DNA from: RHLJ01 sp965222205
GTDB lineage: Bacteria > Bacteroidota > Rhodothermia > Balneolales > Balneolaceae
Length of the DNA: 64,000 nucleotides
Assembly (NCBI GenBank): GCA_965222205.1
Contig: OZ244932.1
Location: 1,860,001 to 1,924,000, forward strand
Reading direction: 5' to 3'
Each line of letters starts with the position of its first letter. The stretch's first letter is position 1. The notes under the pieces are model-generated. The model was not told where the DNA came from and searched no databases. It saw only the letters and a program-made list of their open reading frames with translations. This document shows positions 37,801-45,990 of the stretch, piece after piece. The translations under genes were made by a program, and so were the position numbers.

Positions 37801-39113
37801 TTGACCACTTGTTCACGGAGATTTCCGCTCAATTCCATAACGCCCCAAAATCCAGCGCCTGATTGTGCCCGGGAAGAAGAACCATTAGCAAATATACCGA
37901 CCCGCACGGGACCTTCTATTCCTTCTGAAGTTGATTCGTACAGTGCATTTCCGGTTGTTCCATCTTCTGCTGCATTTGTTACGGATTCACTGGTCATACC
38001 CAAATTTGTTACTGCATAACCGATTGAAGCAATATTTTCTGTGCCCCAGACAAATTGATTAGAAGTTTGATCAGTTGGTTCTTTTGCTGCTTTTTCGAAT
38101 TCGAGTTCTGTGATTGGTCGTAAGCCTGACCAATCGAGATAAGCAGCACCATCAGTCCAACTTAAATGATTTGCTGCTAAGAATGGACTTGAAGTTTCAT
38201 ACACTGCCGGAATTCCTGAATCCTCTCCAGGTGAACTTATAGTTATACCATTTCGATTCGTATTAACAGAGTCTGTCATCGCTTGTGTTCCGGTTTCGGA
38301 GTCGGGTACAGAAGCCGTTCTGGAGTTCTGCCCAGTGTAACTTAAACCATTAAGAAAAGCAGTGTATTGATCCTGAGAAACCTCGTATTTCATAATGTAG
38401 AATGCATCCACCCCTGTTGGATATTTGCTATCCAATTCACCCACACCCCCAATTTTACCTGTTCCTTCTGTTGAACTTCCCCAAATACCTCCTGTTTCAT
38501 TCGAAATGGCTTTGTCCCAGCCCGAGGTTATATGAAATGGTTCGTCGGTTGTTCCACCAGCAATGAACCGCCCCTCTTCTTCACCTGAACTCCCCGCATA
38601 AAAATCTCCACCCGGAACATATATCATTTCTACCGCGTGGATGCTTATCTCAAAATCCATGTCTACCAGATTGTTGTTCCCCAAATCAACGAGTAGTTCC
38701 ACATCAGAAAAAGAAACATCTCCACTTCCAGTATTGGTTTGGCTTCTTTGGATAAAAACTCCAACAACAGGGTTTTCTTCAGAATCGTATTCTTTAGAGA
38801 CATCAATTAAACCAGGAACAATTTCAGCTGTTGAAGGGAAAGTGTGTCCCTGATATTCCGGGTATAAGTGAGAATACCCATCAGCATTATCCTTTGATAC
38901 TTTTAGAAAAATCCATACAGCATCCCAGTTAGCACTGTTTCCAGTTTCCCGCCAACTGTTGTCCCATGAAATAGAAAATTTCACCTTTGCGAAATTGTCT
39001 TCGATCTTTACAATTTCGATTCCACTAATGGTAACATCGTTAGCTAAAATGGGATTCGATAAAAGAATCAAAGTGGTTAAAAGAAAAAGGATTCTGTCTA
39101 TTCTAAATTTCAT
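34821..39113 (-). CDS. Giant secreted protein: FGE-sulfatase-fold domain plus beta-propeller
   Basis: Exported protein of 1430 residues (signal peptide to about residue 24). Residues 162-515 match the formylglycine-generating/sulfatase-modifying fold (MIYVPGGDFYAGSSG, DAFYIMKYEVSQDQYTAFLN, RPITELEFEKAAKEP, RGGGFSDAVTILRTADR). The paired cysteines of true formylglycine enzymes are missing, so it is probably a binding domain. The middle has strand-rich repeats. From about 740 to the end there are propeller-like repeats with LLHYNGSIW and IWGTGFGNIWIV type units. There is no C-terminal sorting domain of its own. The gene for a mini sorting-domain protein lies 39 bp upstream in the same direction. 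Confidence 0.75.
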   Translation of the reverse strand: MKFRIDRILFLLTTLILLSNPILANDVTISGIEIVKIEDNFAKVKFSISWDNSWRETGNSANWDAVWIFLKVSKDNADGYSHLYPEYQGHTFPSTAEIVPGLIDVSKEYDSEENPVVGVFIQRSQTNTGSGDVSFSDVELLVDLGNNNLVDMDFEISIHAVEMIYVPGGDFYAGSSGEEEGRFIAGGTTDEPFHITSGWDKAISNETGGIWGSSTEGTGKIGGVGELDSKYPTGVDAFYIMKYEVSQDQYTAFLNGLSYTGQNSRTASVPDSETGTQAMTDSVNTNRNGITISSPGEDSGIPAVYETSSPFLAANHLSWTDGAAYLDWSGLRPITELEFEKAAKEPTDQTSNQFVWGTENIASIGYAVTNLGMTSESVTNAAEDGTTGNALYESTSEGIEGPVRVGIFANGSSSRAQSGAGFWGVMELSGNLREQVVNISTTEGRQFTGLHGSGEISETGDADVLNWPGSDGVGAGTRGGGFSDAVTILRTADRTFSSEAIETRLANTGMRGGRSVSISGKATLSFIIIDDDSTRKETDSTVVQSDPSGIDCRRIGLETTGICSAEFEPGTDVSLIFSSNIDDVEFQVDNGELVSVEVPLGVKLTESVSVEGRVLNGNDPVELTMEIWGNGFEEYVGSVNSIPEGINCSSNTMGGAIDVFPQCVLAVPRNTVVTLEGEVAELYKFEAYFNKDAELLGNEISTSFTLEANTQVNAFFRSTEIFPLITDWRPIELNGPATPITGDIDDTDSYLVGGYIMLGPSGRFENRTMLYRNDDLSRIVALPEVITGRDVHGISINQETEVISVASQMGLYECSLDPDTECQFVPLNSENPDEIINIKDVIHSPEGRILLQAGDQFNVWRENETGWESEEVPFSTSGFTNGRLFYSDDDHVIIQGSRALLDFNGDDWSFINIANINLSGIVGTNSDNLFMPFSLGGVVGVYKWDGNTPQIVYRSDTDPEVGFSNENPSIMMAETTDGSDTICGSEGDKFVIALTGAALDTDEENNGFIGISCDNGDTWNATETEFRSILSELRHTASDGFNVTLTSPVVKEVEEGAGSEITEQKGTVTDEYSSVGGGGELIRFFEYVIDGIPGSGEVGEIAYEEGDEEQAEKAINTARNSDNMLDNQTEHTSAGTLFGTTINGISIQYSDTESAAQIPINDLNGDPHQLSEVFPVSGKEAYAVTDSPIRFHGSNLIAGLILQFKDSVWSEMPNPAKDSETLLYAIEGSGPEDIYAVGEMGTILHYDGMNWDTIDAGLYGTEELTTIWSGGESLVLIGGHRSNVPVLLHYNGSIWTDFEIPSSIDLDVDPITDIWGTGFGNIWIVAENGHLANWNGSSWTEYTNVLDDLEVEFYPEALRLAGNGPNDVYLLAPPNSFGDKSTVFHFDGENWASIYEADDPDLFLWDIAAGSDGKIFVSGTLATILEGIRE

Positions 39114-39152
39114 GTAGTCCCCCGAACTAAACTTTTATCCAGTAAAAAAGTT

Positions 39153-39590
39153 TTACTTTATTAAAGTCAGTTTTTTAGTAATGATTGTGTTACCTGTTTT
39201 AAGCTGATAAACATATACCCCGGTAGAAAGTGTGTTCGCGCTAAAACTTATTTTGTAAATGCCTGAGGAGTAATTGTCATTTATCAATTCTTGTATTTTT
39301 CTTCCAAGTAAATCATAAACTACCAACTCTACTTTCCCCGGCTCATTTAGCGCAAATGAAATTGTTGTGTTTGGATTAAATGGATTCGGATAATTCTGGA
39401 ATAATTGAACTTGTTCTGGTACATCTAAGGTGGTTTCTATTCCTGTAAGCACCTCATAAAATCCTATGTCAAACCCGTTCCCTTCACCCCCCAAGTACCT
39501 ATGATCCATATTTTGAGCATTTACAGCAGGATTACTACATAGTAAAACAAGCCAAATTAAATTCAGAGAGGATGTAATTTTTAGTTTCAT
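39153..39590 (-). CDS. Mini secreted protein made mostly of a type IX sorting domain
   Basis: About 145 residues: signal peptide (LIWLVLLCSNPAVNAQ), only some 35 residues of mature sequence, then a complete C-terminal sorting domain with LFQNYPNPFNPNTTISF, VYDLLGRKIQEL and TGVYVYQLKTGN ending in KKLTLIK. An ATG four codons upstream (39602) is also possible. It is the first gene of a pair with the 1430-residue protein. It may be a stand-alone anchor or a leftover domain. Confidence 0.75.
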   Translation of the reverse strand: MKLKITSSLNLIWLVLLCSNPAVNAQNMDHRYLGGEGNGFDIGFYEVLTGIETTLDVPEQVQLFQNYPNPFNPNTTISFALNEPGKVELVVYDLLGRKIQELINDNYSSGIYKISFSANTLSTGVYVYQLKTGNTIITKKLTLIK

Positions 39591-39724
39591 ATCATCTATC
39601 ATATTTATGATTGAAAACTATCTAAGTGAATTTGATATGAGTACCCCGGGAAACATCAAACTCAAAAACTTTCATTAATCTAATAAATTATCTCCCACAA
39701 TCAAGTGGAGCCCCATTTTTTAAC

Positions 39725-39757
39725 AAAAAAACCCTCGCTCAACTGAATGAACGAGGG
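39725..39757 (-). terminator. Rho-independent terminator of groEL
   Basis: A minus-strand hairpin with arms CCCTCGTTCA/TGAGCGAGGG (one wobble pair, 39732-39757) is followed by seven T. It stands 32 bp after the groEL stop codon. Confidence 0.85.
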
Positions 39758-39789
39758 CGTAAATCTCTAAGGATTTATGGGGAATGATC

Positions 39790-41442
39790 TTACATCATTC
39801 CTGGCATTCCGCCTCCCATTCCTCCCATTCCACCCATGTCTGGCATTCCTGATCCGCCTTTATCTTCTTCCGGCTTTTCAGAAATAACAGCTTCGGTGGT
39901 TAGCAATAGTCCAGCAACAGATGCCGCATTTTGAAGTGCGTTTCTGGTTACTTTAGTCGGATCAATTACACCAGCTTTGATTAGGTCTTCATACACTTCG
40001 GTACGCGCGTTATATCCAAAAGCACCTTTTCCGTCAAGTACTTTCTGAATTACGATTGCACCTTCAACACCTGCATTGTTTGCAATAGTACGAAGTGGGG
40101 CTTCAACCGCTCTTCGAACGATATTAAATCCTACTTTTTCATCAGGATTTTCTGCTTTTACACCGTCTAGTGCAGCAAGTGTTCTAAGAAGTGCAACACC
40201 TCCACCTGGAACAATTCCTTCTTCAACCGCAGCACGGGTTGCGTGAAGTGCATCTTCCACACGAGCTTTCTTCTCTTTCATTTCTACTTCAGAAGCAGCA
40301 CCGATGTATAGTACAGCAACACCACCGCTTAGCTTAGCAAGGCGCTCCTGTAATTTCTCGCGATCATAATCAGAAGTTGTAGTCTCAATCTGAGATTTAA
40401 TCTGATTTACACGAGCTTTGATATCATCTTCTTTTCCAGAACCATCAACAACGGTTGTGTTGTCTTTGTCGATAGTTACACGGGCAGCCTGACCTAAGAA
40501 GTCAAGTGTAGCGTTTTCGAGTTTGTATCCTCGCTCTTCAGAGATCACAGTACCGCCGGTAAGAATTGCGATGTCTTCCAACATTGCTTTTCTACGGTCA
40601 CCAAAACCAGGAGCTTTAACAGCTGCGATCTTAAGTGATCCACGAAGTTTGTTAACCACTAAAGTAGCTAATGCTTCGCCTTCGATATCTTCAGCGATAA
40701 TCAAAAGCGGCTTACCTGACTGAACTACTTTCTCAAGGATTGGAAGAAGATCTTTCATGTTGCTGATCTTCTTGTCGAAGATCAGGATATATGGGTCTTC
40801 CATTTCAGCGATCATTTTTTCGGAATCGGTTACGAAGTAAGGTGAAAGGTAACCACGGTCAAACTGCATACCTTCTACAGTCTCAAGAAAGGTATCGGTT
40901 CCTTTGGCTTCCTCAACAGTGATAACACCGTCTTTTCCAACTTTCTCCATCGCATCAGCAATCAAGTTACCAATGAACTCGTCGTTATTTGCTGAAATAG
41001 TACCGACCTGAGCGATTTCATTTCGGTCATCGATCTCTTTGCTGAGTTCTTTCAATGAATCAACGATAGCATCTACAGCTTTGTCGATTCCTCTTTTAAG
41101 ATCCATTGGATTTGCACCGGCAGTTACATTTTTCAGTCCCTGGCTAACAATAGCCTGAGCAAGAACGGTTGCAGTTGTAGTACCATCACCGGCATTATCA
41201 CTGGTTCTGGAAGCTACTTCCTTAACCATCTGAGCGCCCATGTTTTCTACTTTATCTGCTAATTCGATTTCTTTTGCAACCGTAACACCATCTTTGGTTA
41301 CGTTAGGTGCCCCAAATGATTTCTCGATTACAACGTTTCTACCGCGAGGCCCTAAAGTCACTTTTACAGCATCGGCAAGTTTATCAACACCGCGCTTGAG
41401 AGCGTCACGTGCTTCCATATCATAATGAACTAACTTTGACAT
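39790..41442 (-). CDS. groEL: Chaperonin GroEL (60 kDa)
   Basis: ATP-driven folding chaperonin of 550 residues. VTLGPRGRNVVIEKSFGAPNVTKDG and DNAGDGTTTATVLA are the nucleotide-binding signatures. The body is collinear with bacterial GroEL, and the C-terminus has the flexible Gly-Gly-Met tail (GGMGGMGGGMPGMM). It is co-transcribed with groES 54 bp upstream and ends at a clear terminator. I saw no CIRCE element upstream of groES. Confidence 0.99.
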   Translation of the reverse strand: MSKLVHYDMEARDALKRGVDKLADAVKVTLGPRGRNVVIEKSFGAPNVTKDGVTVAKEIELADKVENMGAQMVKEVASRTSDNAGDGTTTATVLAQAIVSQGLKNVTAGANPMDLKRGIDKAVDAIVDSLKELSKEIDDRNEIAQVGTISANNDEFIGNLIADAMEKVGKDGVITVEEAKGTDTFLETVEGMQFDRGYLSPYFVTDSEKMIAEMEDPYILIFDKKISNMKDLLPILEKVVQSGKPLLIIAEDIEGEALATLVVNKLRGSLKIAAVKAPGFGDRRKAMLEDIAILTGGTVISEERGYKLENATLDFLGQAARVTIDKDNTTVVDGSGKEDDIKARVNQIKSQIETTTSDYDREKLQERLAKLSGGVAVLYIGAASEVEMKEKKARVEDALHATRAAVEEGIVPGGGVALLRTLAALDGVKAENPDEKVGFNIVRRAVEAPLRTIANNAGVEGAIVIQKVLDGKGAFGYNARTEVYEDLIKAGVIDPTKVTRNALQNAASVAGLLLTTEAVISEKPEEDKGGSGMPDMGGMGGMGGGMPGMM

Positions 41443-41496
41443 AGTTTTTATCTTCTATTTTTAAGTTTTTGATTTAATTTTTTTGAAGGGATCTGG

Positions 41497-41784
41497 TTAA
41501 GCAAGAATGCCTACAACATCAGATTCACGCATAATTAAGAACTCTTCTCCGTCGAGAGTTACTTCTGTACCAGCGTATTTACCGTAAAGAACTTTATCGC
41601 CTTCTTTTACAGTCATTTCAATTTTGTTCCCGTTTTCAACTTTTCCTGGTCCTACAGCAACGATAGTTCCTTGTTGTGGTTTTTCTTTTGCTGTATCAGG
41701 GATATATAATCCAGAACTGGTAACTTCTTCAGCTACGTCCGCTTTAACAAGTACGCGGTCGCCTAAAGGTTTAATGCTAGCCAT
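41497..41784 (-). CDS. groES: Co-chaperonin GroES (10 kDa)
   Basis: Lid of the GroEL chamber, 95 residues. It opens with IKPLGDRVLVKADVAEEVTSSG, and the mobile-loop region SGLYIPDTAKEKPQQG is normal. The C-terminal GKYAGTEVTLDGEEFLIMRESDVVGIL is conserved. It starts 94 bp after the stop codon of rsmA; the gap holds a small GGGC/GCCC hairpin but no HrcA site that I can see. Confidence 0.98.
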   Translation of the reverse strand: MASIKPLGDRVLVKADVAEEVTSSGLYIPDTAKEKPQQGTIVAVGPGKVENGNKIEMTVKEGDKVLYGKYAGTEVTLDGEEFLIMRESDVVGILA

Positions 41785-41878
41785 GTGTATGACTCCTTTT
41801 CTTTTTGTTAGTTAGTGTTTACAATTTTTCGGGCATCGCCCATCATTTCGATTTGTTTAAAGCAAGTACCGTACCAAA

Positions 41879-42652
41879 TCATTCCTGACTGCGAGACTTT
41901 TCTAATTGCTCCGCCAAGTCTGCATAAATGGCAGGCACCCAATCTTCTGCTCTCTCGTCGTAGTTGTATCCTTCCGGGCGGAAGTCACCGAGAACCGGTT
42001 TAAGAGAATTACTAAGTTTTTTCCTTCTTTGGTTAAAAGCAGTTCGCACCACACTTTTAAGGGTTTTGTCAGAACAGTTTAAAGAGGGTCTGTCGAATGT
42101 AAGGCGGATGACAGAACTCATCACTTTAGGCGGTGGACTGAATGAATTAGGCGAGACATCAAATAATAATTCAGGAGTGCTCATGAGCTGAGTTTGCACA
42201 CTTAGAATTCCATAGTCTTTGGTGGATGGACTTGCAACCAACCGTTGAGCAACTTCTTTCTGCATCATCAGTATTGCCTCTTTGAAATATTGACGTGATT
42301 CAAGCAGGCTGAATAAAATAGGGCTGGTGATATAATATGGCAGATTACCGATTATATGTGTATCCCCTGATTCAGAAATAAACTCTTCCCAATCTACTTT
42401 CAATACATCTTTCTTATGGATGGTGAGTCCTTCAAGATTTTGCTCTAACACTTCTACTGCCCGCTGATCTACTTCTATGGCATGGATATCTTTATGTTGC
42501 TGAACGAGCCATTTCGTCAAAGCGCCGGTTCCCGGACCAATCTCAATGATCCGATCTCCCTCAACAGCTCTAACTAATTTCAGAATCTTCGCGATAATAT
42601 TATTATCAGTAAGAAAATGCTGACCTAAACTTTTCTTGGTTTTGAAACTCAA
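41879..42652 (-). CDS. rsmA: 16S rRNA dimethyladenosine transferase RsmA/KsgA
   Basis: SAM-dependent enzyme of 257 residues that dimethylates two adjacent adenines near the 3' end of 16S rRNA. KKSLGQHFLTDNNI is the N-terminal signature, EIGPGTGALT the SAM-binding glycine loop, and NLPYYITSPILF the catalytic NLPY motif. The C-terminal domain is present (KVMSSVIRLTF, AFNQRRKKLSNSL). It lies upstream of groES on the same strand. Confidence 0.97.
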   Translation of the reverse strand: MSFKTKKSLGQHFLTDNNIIAKILKLVRAVEGDRIIEIGPGTGALTKWLVQQHKDIHAIEVDQRAVEVLEQNLEGLTIHKKDVLKVDWEEFISESGDTHIIGNLPYYITSPILFSLLESRQYFKEAILMMQKEVAQRLVASPSTKDYGILSVQTQLMSTPELLFDVSPNSFSPPPKVMSSVIRLTFDRPSLNCSDKTLKSVVRTAFNQRRKKLSNSLKPVLGDFRPEGYNYDERAEDWVPAIYADLAEQLEKSRSQE

Positions 42653-42997
42653 TAGATGTTTTTTTTGATTGAGTAGCTAAGGTACAAAGATTAAGAGGAA
42701 AGCTTAAATAGGTCTACCTTAGAGAGAGAAAGAAATTAGTTCGTAAATTTCTCCTACAGGGATGCCTTCGGCAAGAGAGTGCGGTGATTCACAGACTTGA
42801 GTCCGCCACTTTCCACTCTCTCATCAGCCCACAAGCGTATCAATCTGTCTCGACCGAGAACGAGAACGAGAACGAGAACGAGAACGAGAACGAGAACGAG
42901 AAAAGGTACATGTATGCAGCACAATCGTTTTGAAGTATTTTGTCCGGTATGTGCGGATGGCATCCTCCCCAACCGATTCATTTGCTGGTTTTAGAAG
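42653..42997. other. 345-bp non-coding gap with hexamer microsatellite
   Basis: There is no gene between rsmA and the universal stress protein gene. The frames that stay open here owe this to the CGAGAA tandem repeat (42855-42902), which encodes Arg-Thr or Val-Leu dipeptide runs and has no codon-like structure outside it. A TGCC-TTCG-GGCA-like small hairpin occurs near 42762-42773 without a T run. The rsmA promoter must lie in the part nearest 42652. Confidence 0.55.
42855..42902. repeat. CGAGAA hexanucleotide tandem repeat, 8 units
   Basis: Eight perfect head-to-tail units of CGAGAA (48 bp) in the gap between rsmA and the universal stress gene. The repeat is pure, which suggests recent slippage and possible length variation between cells. 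Confidence 0.9.
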
Positions 42998-43999
42998 CTA
43001 TTCTTCTCCACCATCCACTTCTTCCTCATAAAACTGAGGTCGAACTATCAACAACGGCTTTTCAATCAATCTGGAAACATGCTCGGTAGTTGAACCCAGG
43101 AATACTCTGGACAGCCCTGTTCTTCCATGCGTTGTCATTACTACCAAATCCGCATGTTCATTGGCGTAATCAGCTATCTCGTGATAAGCTGTAATCCCCT
43201 TAATGATGGTGCTTCTTACATCAATAGAAATTGAATGGGGTTCTTCAGTTGATACCAGCACATCTTCAAAAGGAATTCCTGTACGCTTAAGATATAGATC
43301 ATACTGTGGATGATTTAGCAGATAATCGGTAAGGTTAGTTATCATGGCTTCGTATACCGGTTGCTCATCTATGGAAGTTGGAACGTATGGAATCATATCA
43401 CTTCCTGCGGAATACAATTCAACGACATTAACCAGCTCAATCTTTGCATCAATTTCTTTTGCTAATTCAAAAGCAGGTACTACAGCAAAAAAAGAAGATT
43501 CTGAGAAGTCAATCGGAACCATGATTTTATTCAGATTTTCGATTTCTATTCCTTCATTTACAGAAAGAACCGGAATCTTACTATAACGAATTACTTTCTC
43601 TGTAGTACCACCCATCAAGTGAATGGAATTATGTTCGCCACGGGCTGACATCAATATTAGATCATAATCACCGCTACTTGCAAACTTTGTTATTGCCTCT
43701 GATGGCTTTCGATCAATTTCTGAAATCAACTTACCACGGTATTCTTTCTTTATATATTTCTTTGCCAATTGCTCCAGCTTTTCGTGTGAAATCTCCTGGG
43801 ATTTTGGGTAAAGATGTTTTTCTAAAGAGAGTGGTAGACCGAGGGGTTCCATACTTTCACTAAAGTATTTCACCATCGGAATAATATGGATCAGGTCGAC
43901 CGTGCAGCCATACAGATCGACAAACTCGCCGGCCATTTTAATAGCTACTTCTGATTGCTCAGAAAAATCAGTTGGTACAAGTATATGATTCACTTTCAT
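42998..43999 (-). CDS. Tandem universal stress protein (two Usp domains)
   Basis: Cytosolic protein of 333 residues made of two UspA domains: residues 1-150 (VNHILVPTDFSEQSEVAIKMA to RYSKIPVLSVN) and 155-330 (NKIMVPIDFSESSFFAVVPA to RLIEKPLLIVRPQ). The second domain keeps the ATP-type loop THGRTGLSRVFLGSTTEHV. In the first the loop is ARGEHNSIHLMGGTTEKV. The start is set at 43999 because GGAGG lies 5 nt before this ATG; an in-frame ATG at 44011 would sit upstream of that site. Confidence 0.9.
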   Translation of the reverse strand: MKVNHILVPTDFSEQSEVAIKMAGEFVDLYGCTVDLIHIIPMVKYFSESMEPLGLPLSLEKHLYPKSQEISHEKLEQLAKKYIKKEYRGKLISEIDRKPSEAITKFASSGDYDLILMSARGEHNSIHLMGGTTEKVIRYSKIPVLSVNEGIEIENLNKIMVPIDFSESSFFAVVPAFELAKEIDAKIELVNVVELYSAGSDMIPYVPTSIDEQPVYEAMITNLTDYLLNHPQYDLYLKRTGIPFEDVLVSTEEPHSISIDVRSTIIKGITAYHEIADYANEHADLVVMTTHGRTGLSRVFLGSTTEHVSRLIEKPLLIVRPQFYEEEVDGGEE

Positions 44000-44070
44000 G
44001 ACGACCTCCATGTTTTGTTAATCTCTACACTATTATAGTGCAAAAATTTAATGAAGGATTGATGAAGGAA

Positions 44071-45213
44071 TTACCCCTTGGTTTCTCTCAACCGGTCCAG
44101 CCCACCCACCAAACCAAGCCCAAGAACCATCCCGATGACTCCGCCCCAAACATTTGGGCTTTCTTCTCCGGTAGAGCCAATACCTCCAGGGATATAAGGC
44201 TCAGTATGAATGAGCTTCTTTTTTATGGTCTCTATTTTGATGGTACCCGATGCCGTTTCTTCTCCTAAACGTTCAAACTCCGGCAGGTTTTCGGTGGGGC
44301 TATTCCGAAGCATGATCACTCTTTCATCAGTAACACTCACCTCTTTCACTTCTCTAACCTGCTCAACAAATTCCCGATGTTGATAGGGCCAAATCACAAA
44401 AAGGGAGCCAATCAGAAAACCAATCAACACTGAAATGGTTTGGGAATGAAATTTCCCAAGCAACCAGGAAAGAAATCGTGAGAATAGCGCGATTCCAAAA
44501 AGAGAGCCTAAGGTGAAGGGCAAAATATTGATAATAGCAGTCATCGTATCTTCGGTGCCAAGCATACTGATATTAGTAAGCAGGAAATCGTATTTCCGCA
44601 TGATCAGTAAGAGGTACGAACCGGAAATACCGGGTAAAATCATTGCACTGATTGCAATCACTCCTGTAAGAAACACAAACGCGGGATGATCAGGAGTATC
44701 GGCGGGAACCAGGCTTACAATCCAAAGCCCAAAAGCGATACCAGCTACCAAAGAAATTACCTCTTTGAATGAAAACCTTTCCAGAGTTTTGATAAGAATA
44801 TAAATGGAACCCACAATCAATCCGAAAAAGAGTCCATATACAATCTCGGGGTGGGTAAACATATATACCTGAAGCGGAACTACTTTAGTAAAAAAAGCCG
44901 CGGCACTGAAAATCCCAAAAAAAAGAACTCCGAGAAAGAAGAGGTGAATCTTGCTAAAAGCTGCTTTCCATTTAAAACTGATCAGGTTCCTGAAAAAAGA
45001 ACCATCAACGCTTTTGATAGCGTTTAGCAATCGCTCATAAATGCCCAGAATCAAGGCCATCGTCCCGCCACTCACTCCGGGAACAATATCTGCCGAGCCC
45101 ATCAAAAAACCTTTTATTGCTAAAAATGGAGCTTCTTTTACAGTAGTCAGGTCTTTGTTTTCCTGTGGATTTAAATCGTCAGCCAACTCAGTTATCCCAT
45201 CCCTTTTCGCCAA
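44071..45213 (-). CDS. DUF368 membrane protein, PopT-type polyprenyl-phosphate transporter
   Basis: Polytopic inner-membrane protein of 380 residues. The family signature KGFLMGSADIVPGVSGGTMALILGIYERL is at residues 35-63, and a related second motif MILPGISGSYLLLIMRKYDFLL comes later, reflecting two inverted halves. DUF368 proteins have been shown to recycle undecaprenyl phosphate across the membrane (PopT). The C-terminal 90 residues before the last helix are an extra hydrophilic loop. The start overlaps the end of pcm by 26 bp. Confidence 0.85.
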   Translation of the reverse strand: MAKRDGITELADDLNPQENKDLTTVKEAPFLAIKGFLMGSADIVPGVSGGTMALILGIYERLLNAIKSVDGSFFRNLISFKWKAAFSKIHLFFLGVLFFGIFSAAAFFTKVVPLQVYMFTHPEIVYGLFFGLIVGSIYILIKTLERFSFKEVISLVAGIAFGLWIVSLVPADTPDHPAFVFLTGVIAISAMILPGISGSYLLLIMRKYDFLLTNISMLGTEDTMTAIINILPFTLGSLFGIALFSRFLSWLLGKFHSQTISVLIGFLIGSLFVIWPYQHREFVEQVREVKEVSVTDERVIMLRNSPTENLPEFERLGEETASGTIKIETIKKKLIHTEPYIPGGIGSTGEESPNVWGGVIGMVLGLGLVGGLDRLRETKG

Positions 45214-45838
45214 TTAATGGCACAAATTTAAAATTAGCGAGTTCTTCCTGCTCATATTCTGTTTCTGAAACACGAGTGATTTTTAGCATCATCTGTTTTT
45301 TATCATCTCCTACCGGAATAACCAATCTCCCGCCGATAGTTAGTTGATTGATTAAATCCTGAGGAACTACAGGTGCTCCTGCTGTTACAACAATTCCATC
45401 ATAAGGCGCATACGTAGACCAACCCAACGTGCCATCCCCTGCCTTTAGCATCGCCTTATATCCCCGAGCCTGAAGCGCCTGTTTTGCCCGATGGTAGAGT
45501 TCATTGTGGCGTTCTACACTGTACACCGTAGCTCCCATCTCGCAAAGCACCATGCATTGATAGCTGGATCCTGTTCCGATTTCAAGAATTTTATTTCCGG
45601 GTTGAATCTCGAGAAGCTCCGTTTGCCGGGCAACCGTGTAAGGTTGGGAGATGGTCTGCCCCATTCCGATTGGAAGAGCCGTATCATTATATGCCTTGGA
45701 ATGCAGAGCGGTATCAATCAAGGTATGCCTTGGGATTTTTCCAATTGCCATGAGCACTTTTTCATCCTGAATTCCTTTTTCGCGTAGTTCTTCTACCAGT
45801 TTTTTACGCGGTCGTGCAAATCGGCGGTCGTCAGTCAA
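45188..45838 (-). CDS. pcm: Protein-L-isoaspartate O-methyltransferase
   Basis: Repair methyltransferase of 216 residues that uses SAM to start the conversion of isoaspartyl residues back to aspartate. Motifs: GQTISQPYTVARQTELLE, ILEIGTGSSYQCMVLCEMG (SAM loop) and IVVTAGAPVVPQDLINQL. The 3' end overlaps the DUF368 gene by 26 bp in another frame, so the two are translated from one message. It is read away from the ZIP gene across a 150-bp gap. Confidence 0.95.
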   Translation of the reverse strand: MTDDRRFARPRKKLVEELREKGIQDEKVLMAIGKIPRHTLIDTALHSKAYNDTALPIGMGQTISQPYTVARQTELLEIQPGNKILEIGTGSSYQCMVLCEMGATVYSVERHNELYHRAKQALQARGYKAMLKAGDGTLGWSTYAPYDGIVVTAGAPVVPQDLINQLTIGGRLVIPVGDDKKQMMLKITRVSETEYEQEELANFKFVPLIGEKGWDN

Positions 45839-45990
45839 GGCTTATAATTTTAAGATTAACATGTGCTCAAGTATAGCCATTTACGATCAAAATTTGGGGT
45901 AATAATTTGGTTATTTAATCCGGTTCTAAATTTCCCGATCGGGTAGTAAATAGAACCCCACCCTCCTATCTTCCTTCAAACACCGCTGCT

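Noticed and set aside
37570..38630. FGE/C-type-lectin-like domain as a possible diversity-generating retroelement target
   Set aside because: No reverse transcriptase, template repeat or adenine-biased variable repeat is present in the window.
34829..39000. Many other-frame open stretches inside the giant secreted protein gene
   Set aside because: They are shadows of a low-stop, Ser/Thr-rich coding sequence and have no independent support.
41785..41878. CIRCE/HrcA operator before groES
   Set aside because: The TTAGCACTC-N9-GAGTGCTAA pattern is absent; only a short GGGC/GCCC hairpin is seen.
42754..42994. Small proteins read through the CGAGAA repeat on both strands
   Set aside because: The frames consist of Arg-Thr or Val-Leu runs caused by the hexamer; no ribosome site or conserved sequence supports them.
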